Shown here piece by piece: positions 44,133 through 54,990 of a stretch of DNA of 64,000 nt (positions within the stretch are counted from its first letter, which is position 1; every line of letters begins with the position of its first letter). The position numbers and the translations under genes are program-made. Below the pieces are notes generated by a model. That model had not been told where the DNA came from, searched no databases, and saw only the letters and a list, made by a program, of their open reading frames with translations. Origin of the DNA: Persicaria tinctoria (lineage: Eukaryota > Streptophyta > Magnoliopsida > Caryophyllales > Polygonaceae); the NCBI GenBank assembly GCA_037127255.1, contig JBANSL010000014.1:66757646-66821645 (forward strand), given 5' to 3'.

Positions 44133-45225
44133 TCAAAAAATAGGACATCCTTTGTTTTGGATAAAACAATGATCAACTTCAATCTTAGGAATGTGAGAGA
44201 TGAGATTCCAGTCGTCTCCAATTTCTCTTTCACACCTTGGATTCAGTTTGGGGCAATCAACAATGTACAACTGTTGCAAGCTCTTAAGAGCTTGAATGCC
44301 ATTGGGGAGCGCGGACAAACCAGGGCACTTGACCAATGTAAGGTATAGTAGAGAAGTGCAGTGTTTCAGATGCTCTGGCAAAGCTATCAAATTCTGACAG
44401 TTTACGTTGTTCAAATGTCGTAGAGATCCACTGATGCTTTGGAGACCATCAGGAAAATGTATGAGCTGAGGAAGTCGCTGCAGAAGCAGATAATTAAGGC
44501 AGATTAGCCCACACAATCCTTCCCATCCCATCAAATCCATGTTTTGACAGTCTTGAATTACTAACCGCTCAAGATGATTCAGGTAACGTATACTGTTTGG
44601 AAGGGAAGACAAGCAAGGACAATAAATGATACGCAAAATCCGAAGGGTGGTTAGGCTCCCAATCTTCTTTGATAAGGATCTCAGTTGCGTACAGTTAAAG
44701 ATAACTATCTCCTGTATGGAGGCCCAATGAACACATTTCTCCAACAAAATTGCAACTTTTGATGTGAACATCAAATACCTCAGGCTTACCAATCTATGCA
44801 AGTCCCTTGGGATTCAGTGTTTGAAGGTTCACCAATTTGCATATAGAATCCGGAAGCCTCCTAAGTTTGTTATTACTAGCCAAGCTAAGATACCTAAGAT
44901 GCCTTAAATCCCCAATTGAGTGGGACAAATTTTCAAACTCAAAATCCGAGAGTGATAGGATACGTAAACACTGAAAATTTGAGATCAGACCTTGTAGAAA
45001 AGATCTGCTCATACAGTTGGATTTCCTAAAAAGAAATGTAAGTGATCTCGCGTTCTTTGTTGTCTCGATTTGTTGAGGGAACTCTCTTTCTGGCAAGTGC
45101 TCTTCCTCCTCCCACACCAAATGTCTGACTCCCTCTGAAACATTATGACTGTTGCCGCCCATGAAAGTTGTCTCCTGAACAGCTACATATTTTGCTAAAT
45201 CTTTTTTCAGAGAATGGTACAATAT
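44133..45225 (-). pseudogene. CNL relic: MHD-to-C-terminus, with frameshifting deletion
   Basis: The upstream part (45222-44794) begins within the MHD region (HSLKKDLAKYVA in place of MHDLLHDLA), then carries LRRs to SICKLVNLQTLNP. A deletion of about 40 bp, not a multiple of three, removes the next LRR half, and reading resumes in another frame at HRLVSLRYLMFTSK (44801). That frame runs cleanly to the family C-terminus (CEREIGDDWNLISHIPKI..., stop at 44133). CC and NB-ARC are absent. A TACAATATAGTCTTTTT repeat marks the truncation point (45218 and 45265). Confidence 0.85.
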
Positions 45226-45342
45226 AGTCTTTTTGAAACAGATTTTTTGGAGTCCTTAACTCGTACAATATAGTCTTTTTCATGTATAAATATTACCCTG
45301 TTCCGCTGTCGTCTTGAAAATTCTATCTTCTTCCTCTTTTAT

Positions 45343-46279
45343 TTATGTTATAACCAATGGTGAATAATGAGGTGAACTGTCAAATAAGTTTTTTAAAACT
45401 GCAAAGCCTAAAGATTTTTTTTTTAAAAAGGGAGTAACTAAAGAAACTTGACAAATTAACAAAGTAACAAAACATTGGTTTTGAATGTAGCGGTGATCGA
45501 TTTGAATGATAGGAATGTGAGAGATGAGATGCCAGTGGTCTCCTTTGTTTCTCTCACACCTCGGATTCAACTTATCTGCTGCAGACTCGCGAGGTTTGAC
45601 GTGAAAATCAAATGTTTCAAGCTTAGCAGTCTGTGCAAGTCACTTGGACATTGTACAAGCTGCTCGCAGTGTAAGACATCCAACATTTGTAGGTTCACGA
45701 GATTGCATACTGAATCGGGAGGCCCCTCGAGTGTGGGGTTCTCAGCCAGACAAAGATACCTTAAATGCTTTAAGCTTCCAATCGAGTTTGGCAACTCCTC
45801 AAACTCAAAGCCAAAGAGTGATAGGATTCGTAAACATTTGAAGTTTGAAATGACCTCCTGTAGAAAAGATTTGCTCACACAACCTGATTTCCCACGACGA
45901 AACATAAGTGATCTTGCTTTTGTTGCAGCCAAGAGTTGTCGAGGAAACTTTCTTTCTGACAAGTCTTCTTCCTTCCACACTAGATACCTTACTCTTGTTC
46001 ATATTTGCCACCACCTATGAACGTTGTCTCCTCCGCTGCAACGTGCATTGCTACATCATGTATCAAATCATGCATCTGGACCTCACATGTTGGGTCAATC
46101 TCCTTTGTATAGCCATATCTCCCTCAGACATGTTGCTATTCCAATGTGTTGGCGAGTCTCTTGAGCTCATTTTTTACCCCAAAGATTTGTCTGATTTGTA
46201 GGAAGGCAGGTGAGGTGAGCTTGTGAAGAATGGATTTTACAAGGCCAGAAACAAATGCACCCACCACTGGATCAGCCAT
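45343..46279 (-). pseudogene. CNL relic with NB-ARC and most LRRs deleted
   Basis: An ATG at 46279 opens a family N-terminus (MADPVVGAFVSGLVKSILHK, about 45 residues to LKRLANTLE). The sequence then jumps to the MHD region (about 46010-46130), skipping about 470 codons. LRRs follow (45980-45590: ILSLFGFEFEELPNSIG, SVCNLVNLQ, DLHRLLSLKHL). A second deletion at about 45575 joins these to the C-terminal LNPRCERNKGDHWHLISHIP in a shifted frame. All three pieces lie in gene order, so two internal deletions in one copy explain it. Confidence 0.8.
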
Positions 46280-46854
46280 TTCAAATAGAGAATGAGCTTG
46301 ATTGATTAATAATGTATAGAAAATGGAGATTGAAGAAGAGATGGTATGTTAATTGGATGTGGTTCTAAATCAAGATTGGAAAGTACAATACAACTAACAT
46401 ATCATATTTTCAAAGCCAAGTTGGTTGACTTTGGAGAAGGTGGGATCAAAGCACCCACACCTCATAATGCTCAGATCATTCCACAGAATTATTCAAACTT
46501 GATTAATAAGACTTTCCAACCATGAACTGAACAATAACAAACATAATATCCCATATATATCATAAAACATATAAGAATATCATACATAATCATAAACATG
46601 TTCAGAAGCTGACTGAAGTCATTATTATCCCTGATGAGAGTGTCATTTCATTGTACCAATTCAAGCAGAAGATCTTATGAAATGGTATTCATGTCCTTAT
46701 TTCCATAACACTGCAAGACTAGCCTCCCTTGTATGAAGATAAGCCTGTTATTATAGTTTTCAAAGTTAAAAAGCCTGACAAATGACGATGAAAATCAAGA
46801 GGAAGATATTGAAGCTAAAAGAGTACGTACGTGCTACATGAAATTTGATGGTCT
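46280..46854. other. Spacer between CNL relics
   Basis: 5' flank of the relic to its left and 3' flank of the split gene to its right. No further feature. Confidence 0.35.
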
Positions 46855-47231
46855 TTACAAAGTAGGAAATCCTTCTTCCTGGATAAAATGCCTGTCGACT
46901 TCAATTGTAGGAATGTCAGAGATGAGATGCCAGTCTTCTCCAGTTTCTCTTTCACACCTCGGACTCAACTCAGGACAGCCATCAATCCATAGTTTTTGCA
47001 GGCACTTGGCACTTTGAATGCCCAATGGAAGAGCAGATAAACTAGAGCATTTGTATAATGTTAGCCTCGGTAGTGAAGTGCAGTGCTCTAAGCATTCTGG
47101 CAATGCTATCAAATTTTGGCAGACCTTGATGATCAGATACTTGAGAGATCTGCTGATGTCTTCGAGTCCATCGGGAAAATGCACGAGCAGAGGAAGCCCT
47201 TGCAAATTCAGCTGTTGAAGGCTCCTTAGCG
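46855..47231 (-). pseudogene. Split CNL gene, 3' part (LRR C-terminus)
   Basis: The minus strand runs from RSLQQLNLQGLPLLVHFPDG to the family end (CERETGEDWHLISDIPTIEV..., stop at 46855). Its upstream neighbour in the gene is at 52180-52530; between them lies Copia 2. The direct repeat CTTAGC at 47225-47230 and 52180-52185 is the target duplication. Confidence 0.85.
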
Positions 47232-47374
47232 TGAGATCATGAGATTGATTGTAATGTCCTCCTTAGGGTTTCCATTCATTGATATAACATATATATATAT
47301 ATAAGTTACAAAGGTATTGGGCCTTAATGGGCTTTTAGCCCACTATACAATATTAAGACCTATGTAATCTATCA
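47232..47374 (-). repeat. Copia 2 3' LTR
   Basis: 143 bp, with a short (AT)n tract of about 16 bases near 47289-47304. Confidence 0.88.
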
Positions 47375-47437
47375 AACCCCCGCAGTCGAAACGGGAGGGG
47401 TCCTTACAGCGAGACTGGAACGAAAATCAATGAATAA

Positions 47438-50400
47438 CTATCGAGGTAAACCCTTGGTGAATATATCAGCGTACTGATAAGAGGACGGGACATGGAGAAC
47501 GCGGACATGTCCAATGGCAACCTTGTCCCTTACAAAGGGGAGATCAAGCTCAATGTGCTTCGTGCGTTGATGCTGGACTAGGTTGCTAGCCAGGTAGACG
47601 GCGGAGACGTTGTCCGTATAGACCAGAGTGGCCTTCTGAAGGGGACAACGGAGCTCAAGGAGAAGGTTCCGGAGCCAAGAGCACTCGGACACAACGTTGG
47701 CAACACCCCTGTATTCGGCCTCAGCGCTGGAGCGAGATACGACGGACTGACGCTTGGCAGACCATGACACAAGGGTGTCGTTGAGGAAGACGCAGTACCC
47801 AGACGTGGAGCGACGTGTGTCAGGACAACCACCCCAATCTGCATCAGTGTAAGCAACAAGATCAAGCTTAGAGGAAGGAGTGATCGTGGTGCCGAGCTCA
47901 AGAGTGCCGCTGATGTACCGAATGATCCGCTTCAAAGCCTGAAAGTGAGGTTCCCTAGGTGCATGCATGAACAAGCAGACCTGCTGAACGGCGTAACTAA
48001 TGTCAGGCCTGGTGAAAGTGAGATACTGAAGAGCACCAACGAGGCTCCTATACAATGTCGGGTCATCAACCAAAGGACCAGAATGAGCACTGAGCTTGTT
48101 TGATTTGTCGACAGGGGTGGCGACTGGATTACAGTTGACCATCTTAGCTCGAGCAACAATCTCTACAGCATACTTACTCTGTGAGAGAAACAGACCTGAC
48201 GCATGACGCTGAACAGCAACTCCCAAAAAATAAGACAACTGACCCAGATCAGACATGGCAAATTCTGCATTCAACTACGAAATAATAGACGTCCGAAGAG
48301 CATCAGAAGAGGGGGTGAGAATGATGTCGTCGACATATAGCAACAGGAATGCCAAGTCTGAGCCTCGGCGATAGATAAATAAAGACGAATCGGAACGACT
48401 GCCAGTGAAACCCAAACGGAGCAGATGAGAGGCAAAACGCTGGAACCAAGCCCGCGGAGCCTGTTTCAGACCATACAGAGAGCGCTTGAGGAGACAGACA
48501 TGCTTCGGACGGTCAGCATCAGCAAACCCCGACGGCTGAAACATGTAGACAGTCTCATTCAGATGGCCATGAAGAAATGCGTTCTTGACATCTAACTGAT
48601 GGGTGGCCCAGTTGCGCGACAGAGCTAGACTCAGGACCACTCGGATAGTGGCAGGCTTGACCACAGGGCTGAACGTCTCATCACAATCAATACCTGCCTG
48701 CTGAGATCTACCGTTCACCACAAGACGGGCCTTATAGCGCTCCAAAGTCCCATCAGATCGGAACTTGTGACGAAAGAGCCACATACAACGAATGACGTTC
48801 GCCTCAGGAGGGCGAGGAACAAGAATCCAAGTACCATTCTTCGTAAGGGCCCTGTATTCATCGAGCATAGCCGCCTGCCAATTCGGGTCTTGGAGGGTTG
48901 TTTTGTGGGAGGTGGGAATGGGGGAGAGGGAGGTCTGGGTGGAGGCAGAGGGTGATTGGGTGTCGGGACGGATGGGAGCAAGAGGGGCTAAGCATGGGGA
49001 TGAGGCGGCGGGCGCAGCAGAGCTGCGGGTAAGGGGTGCAGAGGCGGTGTGGGATGCGGCGGGCGCAGCATACCCTGCGGCGGGCGCCGCCAGTAGGTGA
49101 TGCGAGACGGGGAGGGATGCGGTGGGCGCAACATGTGTTGCGGCGGGCGGCGCCAGTAGGTGATGCGATGCTGGGGGCATGGGCAATTGATAGGCTGCGG
49201 GCGCAGCAGTGTGCGGCGCCCGCGGCATTGGTGTTTGGCGGGGGGACTGCTTTGCTAGGCTATGAGGTTGGATGGTGGGGCGATGGGTGGTCGTCATGGA
49301 TACGATCTGACGGGGTCGGAAGACACCGGAGACGCTGCGGGTGTGTGGTCTGGTGGTGGGGGGTGGTGGGGGTGGGGGAGGGGGAGACGCAGGAGCACCG
49401 GGAGAGCTCTGGGGAAGAATGAAGTGAGGGAATGGTGACTCAGACTCTGTCGACGACACAGGGGGTGTGGGAGACGCGAAGGGAAATCGCGACTCATCAA
49501 AGGTGACATGACGAGAGAGAATGATCATGTGAGTCTTGATATTGATGCAAATGTAACTGCGATGATCAGACGGGTAGCCAAGAAAGACACAAGAGGTGGA
49601 GCGTGGGTGAAGCTTGTGGGGGGAGGTGGATGCCTGGTTAGGGAAACACAAGCAACCAAAGGTACGAAGGTGATCATATATGGGCAAAGTGCAATACAGT
49701 GCCTGAAACGGTGAGTGATGGTTGAGGGTGGTGGAAGGGAGAATGTTGAGGAGGTAGCATGTGGTGGCCAAGGCGTAAGGCCAATAAAGGAGGGGAATGG
49801 ATGCGTGGAAAAGAAGAGTGCGCATCATATTAGTAATGGTTCGGATGATTCGTTCGGCTTTTCCATTTTGTTGAGAGGTGTAGGGGCAGGACAAGCGATA
49901 GGAGATCCCATTGGTATTAAAGAAAGTGTGAAAATCTTTGTTGTCAAATTCGCGGCCATTGTCGCATTGGAAACACTTGACAGAGGTGTGAAACTGTGTT
50001 TTGATGTAAGCGTGGAATTTGGCAAAGATAGGGAACACTTGAGATTTAAAGTGCAAAGGGAAAACCCATAAGAAATGTGTATAATCATCCAGAAACAAAA
50101 GGTAATACTTATGACCCTCCTTGCTAGGCACAGGAGATGTCCAAATATCACTATGAATAATATCAAAAGGTGCAAATGTAGTGTTTAAAGATCGCTGAAA
50201 AGGGAGTCTGATATGCTTGCCTAACTGACAAGACGAACATAAACTAGAGCGATGCTCTTTATTACATTGGACAAGACTCTTAGAACGAAGTATATCTAAA
50301 ACTGCAGGACTGGGATGACCAAGGCGTGCATGCCAAAGACTGGATGATGATGCCGAGAGGGCGACTGGACTTGACGGGCTGGATGGTGAGGGCGACGACA

Positions 50401-51742
50401 CAGGATAAAGCTCCCCGGTGCTATTACATCTCAGGCGAGTAACCCCCGTAGTAAGATCCTTCACAGAGAAACCAAACGGATCAAACACAAGAGAAACATT
50501 ATTGTCAGTGGTGAATTGACGGACAGAGATAAGGTTTTTGACAAGTTTGGGGGCAACAAGGACATTGTTGAGGTGCAAAGGGTTGGTTGGGGATGGTAGT
50601 GTGGTGTGGCCCATGCCCGAAGTAGCAAGGCGACCACCGTTGCCGACGATAATAGAATGAGCAGGACCCTTAAAAGAAAGAGATGAGAGAGTACCTGAGG
50701 AGTTCGTCATATGAGAGGTAGCGCCAGTGTCCATGTACCAAGCGCCGTCAGGGGGTGTCAGCTGCATGGAAGAGAAGGCGTTATGCACATCAGTCGGGTA
50801 TGCCTGATCAAACGACGGGCGGGGAGCAGGACCCAACAAGCCCTGCTGACGGTTGGGATACGGGGCTGGTCTACGAAACGACGCACCGGGGTAGCCATAG
50901 GGCATCCAAGGAGGGTAGCCAGGGTTGGGGTACCAAGAGGGGTGGCGGGGATCGTAGTGCTGCGGGCGACCATTGTTCCGGCCGCCGCGGCCCCTGCCGC
51001 CGCCGCCGCCCCTTGGTCCCTACTGGTCGTTGCTGCGGCCGAGCTGGAGGGCAAGCTGCTCGATGATGTCACTGGATGAGACCAACGTCGTCTTGTCTTT
51101 GGCGGCGTCGGTTGTCTGACGTTGAAGGCGAGTCTCCTCCAGGATCAGTTGAGACCGGGTCTTCTCGAACGTAGGGAGAGGTTCTGTTTGCTGTATATGA
51201 GTAGCAGCAGCATTGTATTCAGAAGGGAGGCCCGAGAGTACCTGGAGGACGAGACGGGTGGCGCTGGGTTTGGAGTCGACGGCGTCGAGCTGATCGGCCA
51301 GGGTCTTGATGTGCTGACAGTAGGCAGATATCGACGGAAAAGAAGAAAGCTTGCAACTTGAGAATTCGTGCTCGAGATAGACAGCACGGGTAGACTTGTT
51401 GTCTTGAAAGATATCCTGAAGTTTCTTCCAAGCATTCAAGGCGGAGTCTTTGGGGTCGAGTATGGTGGTTAATAGATCTTTTGAGATGGTGTTGAAGATT
51501 CATTGAAGGACAATGATGTCAAGTTGAGCGAAGAGATCGCCGTCTTCGCTTTCAGGGCGTTTGGCGGAGGAGTCAATGTGGTGGAGGACTTTGTGAGCCT
51601 TAACATTGGTCGTGAAGAGGTGCGACCACATGGTGTAGGTACTGGATTCATGATCAAGAATGATAGGGATACAATTTTTGATATTGGAGATGGTTAGGGC
51701 GGAATGAAATGGTGATTTGGTAACAGTGGGCTCGGTAGTCAT
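47438..51742 (-). pseudogene. Copia 2 gag-pol polyprotein, three in-frame stops, no frameshift
   Basis: One frame from ATG 51742 to the stop at 47438 is interrupted by TGA 51500-51502, TAG 51020-51022 and TAG 48275-48277. Gag (51742-51020) has the DNKSTRAVYLEHEF helix motif of UBN2-type Copia gags. A Gly/Arg-rich then Tyr/Pro-rich linker replaces the usual CCHC knuckle, which I cannot see. Protease MDTGATSHM; integrase zinc part LGHPS...CSSCQLGKH; integrase core DDYTHFLW, QCDNGREF, QQNGKAERI; RT LLLYVDDIIL; RNase H TDADWGGCPDTRRST and ADIFTKGLP. A Pro/Ala-rich repeat tract (about 49000-49260) lies between integrase and RT. Confidence 0.88.
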
Positions 51743-52004
51743 TGTGACGAGGATGATAGAGAGAGATAGGAGAGAGAGTGGGCGGCGGCAAGGGGATGGG
51801 AAGGCCGACGGTAGGAGGGGTGGCCGAGGCGGGTGGGTGAGATGACGGCGAGGAGAGAGAGACGAGAGGCTAGCGGCGAGAGGTGGCCGAGGCTGGGGAG
51901 CGGCGAGGAGAGAGAGAGAGGGCGGCGAGGAGAGAGAGAGAAGTGGCGGCTAGGGTTTAGAGAAAAAAATTTAGAGTCTTTGGATCTTAGGTTGTGATAC
52001 CATG

Positions 52005-52058
52005 TGAGATCATGAGATTGATTGTAATGTCCTCCTTAGGGTTTCCATTCATTGATAT

Positions 52059-52112
<54 letters not shown>

Positions 52113-52179
52113 ACAAAGGTATTGGGCCTTAATGGGCTTTTAACCCACTATACAATATTAAGACCTATGTAATCTATCA
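52005..52179 (-). repeat. Copia 2 5' LTR
   Basis: 175 bp; the extra 32 bp relative to its partner are all in an (AT)n tract (52062-52109). Confidence 0.88.
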
Positions 52180-52530
52180 CTTAGCCCACGCAGTCCTTCC
52201 CATCCCATCAAATCCAGCCTTTTGTAGCCCCAAATTTGTAACTCCTTAAGAGCAGTCAAGCGGGATATACTGTTTGGGAGAGAGGTCAGATTAGGACAGT
52301 AACCGATTTGGAAATTCCTAAGTGTGGTTAAGGTCCCTATCTGTTCTGGTAAGAACTCCAAATTTGCGCATTCATGGATTAGAGATCCACCCTTGCAAAC
52401 CCATATCTAGGAAACTCGTGAGTTTCGATGTGAAGAGAGTGAAGAGTAAAAACCTCAAGCTTAACAATCTGTGCATCTCCCTTGGAAGTCTTTCTAGCTG
52501 CACGCACTTAAAGACCTTCAATGTGGCTCC
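52180..52530 (-). pseudogene. Split CNL gene, upstream LRR part
   Basis: The minus strand carries LPEQIGTLTTLRNFQIGYCP, LPNSISRLTALKELQIWG and LDLMGWEGLRGL, which would read on into the segment at 47231. Further upstream, LERLPREMHRLLSLRFL and a TSKLTSFLDMG stretch continue the LRR order, with an in-frame stop (TGA/TAA region near 52375). CC and NB-ARC are not attached; homology ends at about 52530, so the gene was already dead or truncated before, or as well as, the Copia insertion. Confidence 0.8.
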
Positions 52531-52955
52531 ATCCAAGCGCCCCTACAAACCCTGCCCTGAACCATGTGGAGGAGGTAAATCACGGGATGCAGCAACAAGA
52601 ATCGAACCTATGACTATTTAGTCATCTGGTCCAAGTCTTACCACTCCACTATATTCCCGGGGGCACACTCCAATGTCCTTAAAATACGGCCCATGATATT
52701 GACTGTTACAAAGATGAAAAGAAATCAAACTACAGCTTGCATTGCAATGTCCTTATTTCTTCTACAGAAATTACTCGAGTTGAAAAATGCTAGTGGTAAC
52801 AAGTGATGAAATTAATAGAAAATATCTTAATGTTGTGTGCACAATGTATTTTCGATCATTGTTAGAGGGATGAAAAAATGGGAACGCCGGGGAGGGTGGC
52901 GCCTGCGTCAACTATGTAAATGTTGCCGGTAATGTACTCGGAGAGTCGGAGTAAT
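52531..52955. other. Spacer; possible tRNA-derived or TRIM-like patch
   Basis: 52560-52675 contains AAGAATCGAACCTATGAC and CAAGTCTTACCACTCCACT, a style common in tRNA-derived or TRIM repeats, but no ends were found. 52915-52947 (TAAATGTTGCCGGTAATG...) repeats 33269-33297. Confidence 0.35.
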
Positions 52956-53353
52956 CAGGGGCGGATCCTCTTTAGGGCCAGTAGTGGCAGTCGCCCCCCC
53001 AATTGAAAATGAAATTTAACATAAATATTTCTCTCGTCGATTGCTTCGATTTGATATATTATAAGCTCAAATCCGATATCTGAGCTAAAAGTTATAAGCG
53101 TTTCAAATTTCAGCACTGAATTACAATATTTCCTACCTCATTTACCAAACCGATATATTTTTATTGTAATTATAATTTTTAATTTTATATCTTAATAATA
53201 TAACTATATTCGATAACTTCAAATTATGAGGTTATATTGAAATATTTGAAAACCAGAAAATAAATCATGTAAATTCAGGATACATTACATAAAATATTTT
53301 TTTTTATCGTAAATTTCCGCCCCCTCAGTCAATAAGTTCAGGATCCGCCACTG
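52956..53353. mobile_element. hAT-type MITE, 398 bp, with 8-bp duplication
   Basis: Terminal inverted repeats CAGGGGCGGATCC and (complement) CAGTGGCGGATCC. Flanked on both sides by GGAGTAAT (52948-52955 and 53354-53361). Eight-base duplications and CAG.GGCGG ends are hAT features. AT-rich, no frame. It interrupts a CNL flank repeat that is continuous elsewhere (33270-33315). Confidence 0.88.
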
Positions 53354-53397
53354 GGAGTAATGATGAATAAGGTACCTCATCACTGATGGCAGAGCCG

Positions 53398-53586
53398 GAT
53401 CAACCGTGTCATTGCTTCTAAGAGGGATAGATTCACATCCGTACTTCTCCACAATCTTCGGGTCACAACATTTTGGGTAATCTGCTGCTTCTCTGCATCT
53501 GCAGGAAGCCCAGCTTTGATGTCCGACAAGATGTGAGTGAGCCTTTTGAGTTCAGTTATGACTGCATTTCCCACAAGATTGGCCAT
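53398..53586 (-). pseudogene. CNL N-terminal fragment
   Basis: ATG at 53586 opens MANLVGNAVI, which then jumps to TELKRLTHILSDIKA, missing about 24 residues compared with the gene at 34431-37136. After DAEKQQITQNVV the homology stops. It is a 60-residue relic of the coiled-coil start. Confidence 0.8.
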
Positions 53587-53814
53587 TTTTTTTGTTGGAA
53601 GATCTTACTTAATAATTGATTGAAAAAAATCAGATTCAAAGAGATATGTTATTGTGAATATTTGAATCTAATTAAGAAATATACAGTAAGGCATATGCTG
53701 AAGAAGAAAGAGCAATTTGTAATGGAATTTCACTGCCTGTGTTCCTCTCTTAAGTGAATTAACTAAAGCTTGTCTCATCAGTGAATTTATATTGAAGAAG
53801 AAAGAGCTAGAATG

Positions 53815-53995
53815 TATCACAAGCCGTTGTAAGCCCTCTGGCAATTGTACCAAATTCTTCACAGTTTGTGGTGTTCAAAAGTTGTAGACATCTGCCGATG
53901 CTTTGGAGTCCAACGGTAAACTGTGCCATCAGCGGAAGCTGCAAGCTATGCAAACCTTGAAGGCTCCTTAGCCCAGCCCCATGCAATCATTCCAA
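53815..53995 (-). pseudogene. CNL LRR relic
   Basis: Degenerate minus-strand LRR (GLQSIGRCLQLLNTTNCEEF style), similar to 33880-34175 including its AAGAAGAAAGAGCTAGAATG-type flank. This indicates a segmental duplication of flank plus relic. Confidence 0.6.
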
Positions 53996-53997
53996 AA

Positions 53998-54142
53998 TGA
54001 TCGTATTAAACATCAACGACCTGCAGGAAGTATGTCAAAATTAAACATCAAACGACCTGCAAGAAGGTATAGAACAAACAAACATCAACGACCTGCAAGA
54101 AGGTACAGAACAAACAAACATCAGCATCCTGCAAGATTATCT
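53998..54142 (+). repeat. Tandem repeat with CATCAACGACCTGCAAGAAG units
   Basis: Four to five units of about 33 bp, each A(A)CATCAACGACCTGCA then GAAGGTA.AGAACAAACA. The last unit has CATCAGCATCCTGCAAG. Short open frame, not a gene. Confidence 0.75.
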
Positions 54143-54483
54143 CCAAATCCAACAATAAAAGAATATTTACATGATCCGTAAACCAAAGCAAGAATATGAT
54201 GAACAATAGAAAGTACTCACATAGTATCTCTTATTTGAGAATCAGTTCCTTAACTTGTACCAACTTAAAAGACCTTATCACACGATTCACAACATAAGCT
54301 CTACATGAATTCGAGTTTCTTGGCTCCATAAGGTTGCAAGAGCATCATCCAAGGAAACAACCTGCAACAGTTTCACGGTTTTTTTCAAAGTCGAGAAACT
54401 GAAAAAACGTACTAAACATGCAAATGATTTTTAATTTTTTGTTCAATGGGAAGAGTACCATATAAGACCTGGTAGTCTTCAGT
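54143..54483. other. 3' flank of a CNL relic
   Basis: CTTGGCTCCATAAGGTTGCA and CAACCTGCAACAG also occur next to 43965-44005, so this is the shared CNL 3' flank. No gene. Confidence 0.45.
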
Positions 54484-54990
54484 TCACCAAGTAGGAAGCC
54501 CTTTGTTTTGGATAAAACAATGATCAACTTGAATCTTCGGAATATGAGAGATGAGCTGCCAGTCTTTTCCAACTTCTCTTTCACACCTCAGATTCAGCTT
54601 CGGGCAATCAACAATAGACAGCTGCTGCATGTTTTTGAGAGCTTGACTGCCTTTTGGAAGTGAAGGCAGACTAGAGCACTTGAACAGTGTGAGGTTGAGT
54701 AAACAAGTGCAGTGTTGCAAGCACTCTGGCAATGCTCTCAAATTTGCACAGTTAATAATCTTCAAATGCCGAAGAGATAACATGCTTTGGGGCCTGTCAG
54801 GAAAATGCACTAAGAGAGGAAGTCGATGGAAGTGCAGTTCCTGCAAGCTCCTTAGCCCTCGCAATCCGTCCCATCCCACCAAATCCAGCTTTTGACAGTC
54901 TAGAATTGCTAATAATTCGAGATTATTCAGGTTGGATATGCTGTTTGGAAGAGAGGACAAACAAGGACATCGGATAATTTGCAAAATCCG
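54484..54990 (-). pseudogene. CNL relic, C-terminal LRRs
   Basis: Clean minus-strand frame of 166 codons: CPCLSSLPNSISNLNNLELL, LDLVGWDGLRGLRSLQELHF, ALPECLQHCTCLLNLTLFKC and the family C-terminus CEREVGKDWQLISHIPKI..., stop at 54484. Very close to the end of the gene at 34431-37136. Homology breaks sharply at about 54990, so the rest was lost in one event. Confidence 0.85.

Larger units (their letters stand above)
47232..52179 (-). mobile_element. Copia 2: Ale/Retrofit-like LTR retrotransposon inside an LRR gene
   Basis: Minus-strand element. 5' LTR 52005-52179 (175 bp), 3' LTR 47232-47374 (143 bp), starting TGATAGATTACATAGG and ending ATGATCTCA. The primer-binding site TGGTATCACAAC (51991-52002, complement) resembles initiator tRNA-Met. 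The purine tract is CTGCGGGGGTT next to the 3' LTR. Flanks share CTTAGC. Apart from the length of an (AT)n tract the LTRs differ at only about two positions, so the insertion is recent. Domain order gives Copia; short LTRs and the HARLGHPS...CSSCQLGKH signature suit the Ale/Retrofit group. Confidence 0.9.

Noticed and set aside
48715..51361. Plus-strand open frames opposite Copia 2
   Set aside because: Shadows of the minus-strand polyprotein, which has all the expected motifs.
39012..52179. Integrated pararetrovirus
   Set aside because: Integrase is present and precedes RT, the LTRs have TG...CA ends, and no movement or coat-protein motif is seen; both elements are ordinary Copia retrotransposons.
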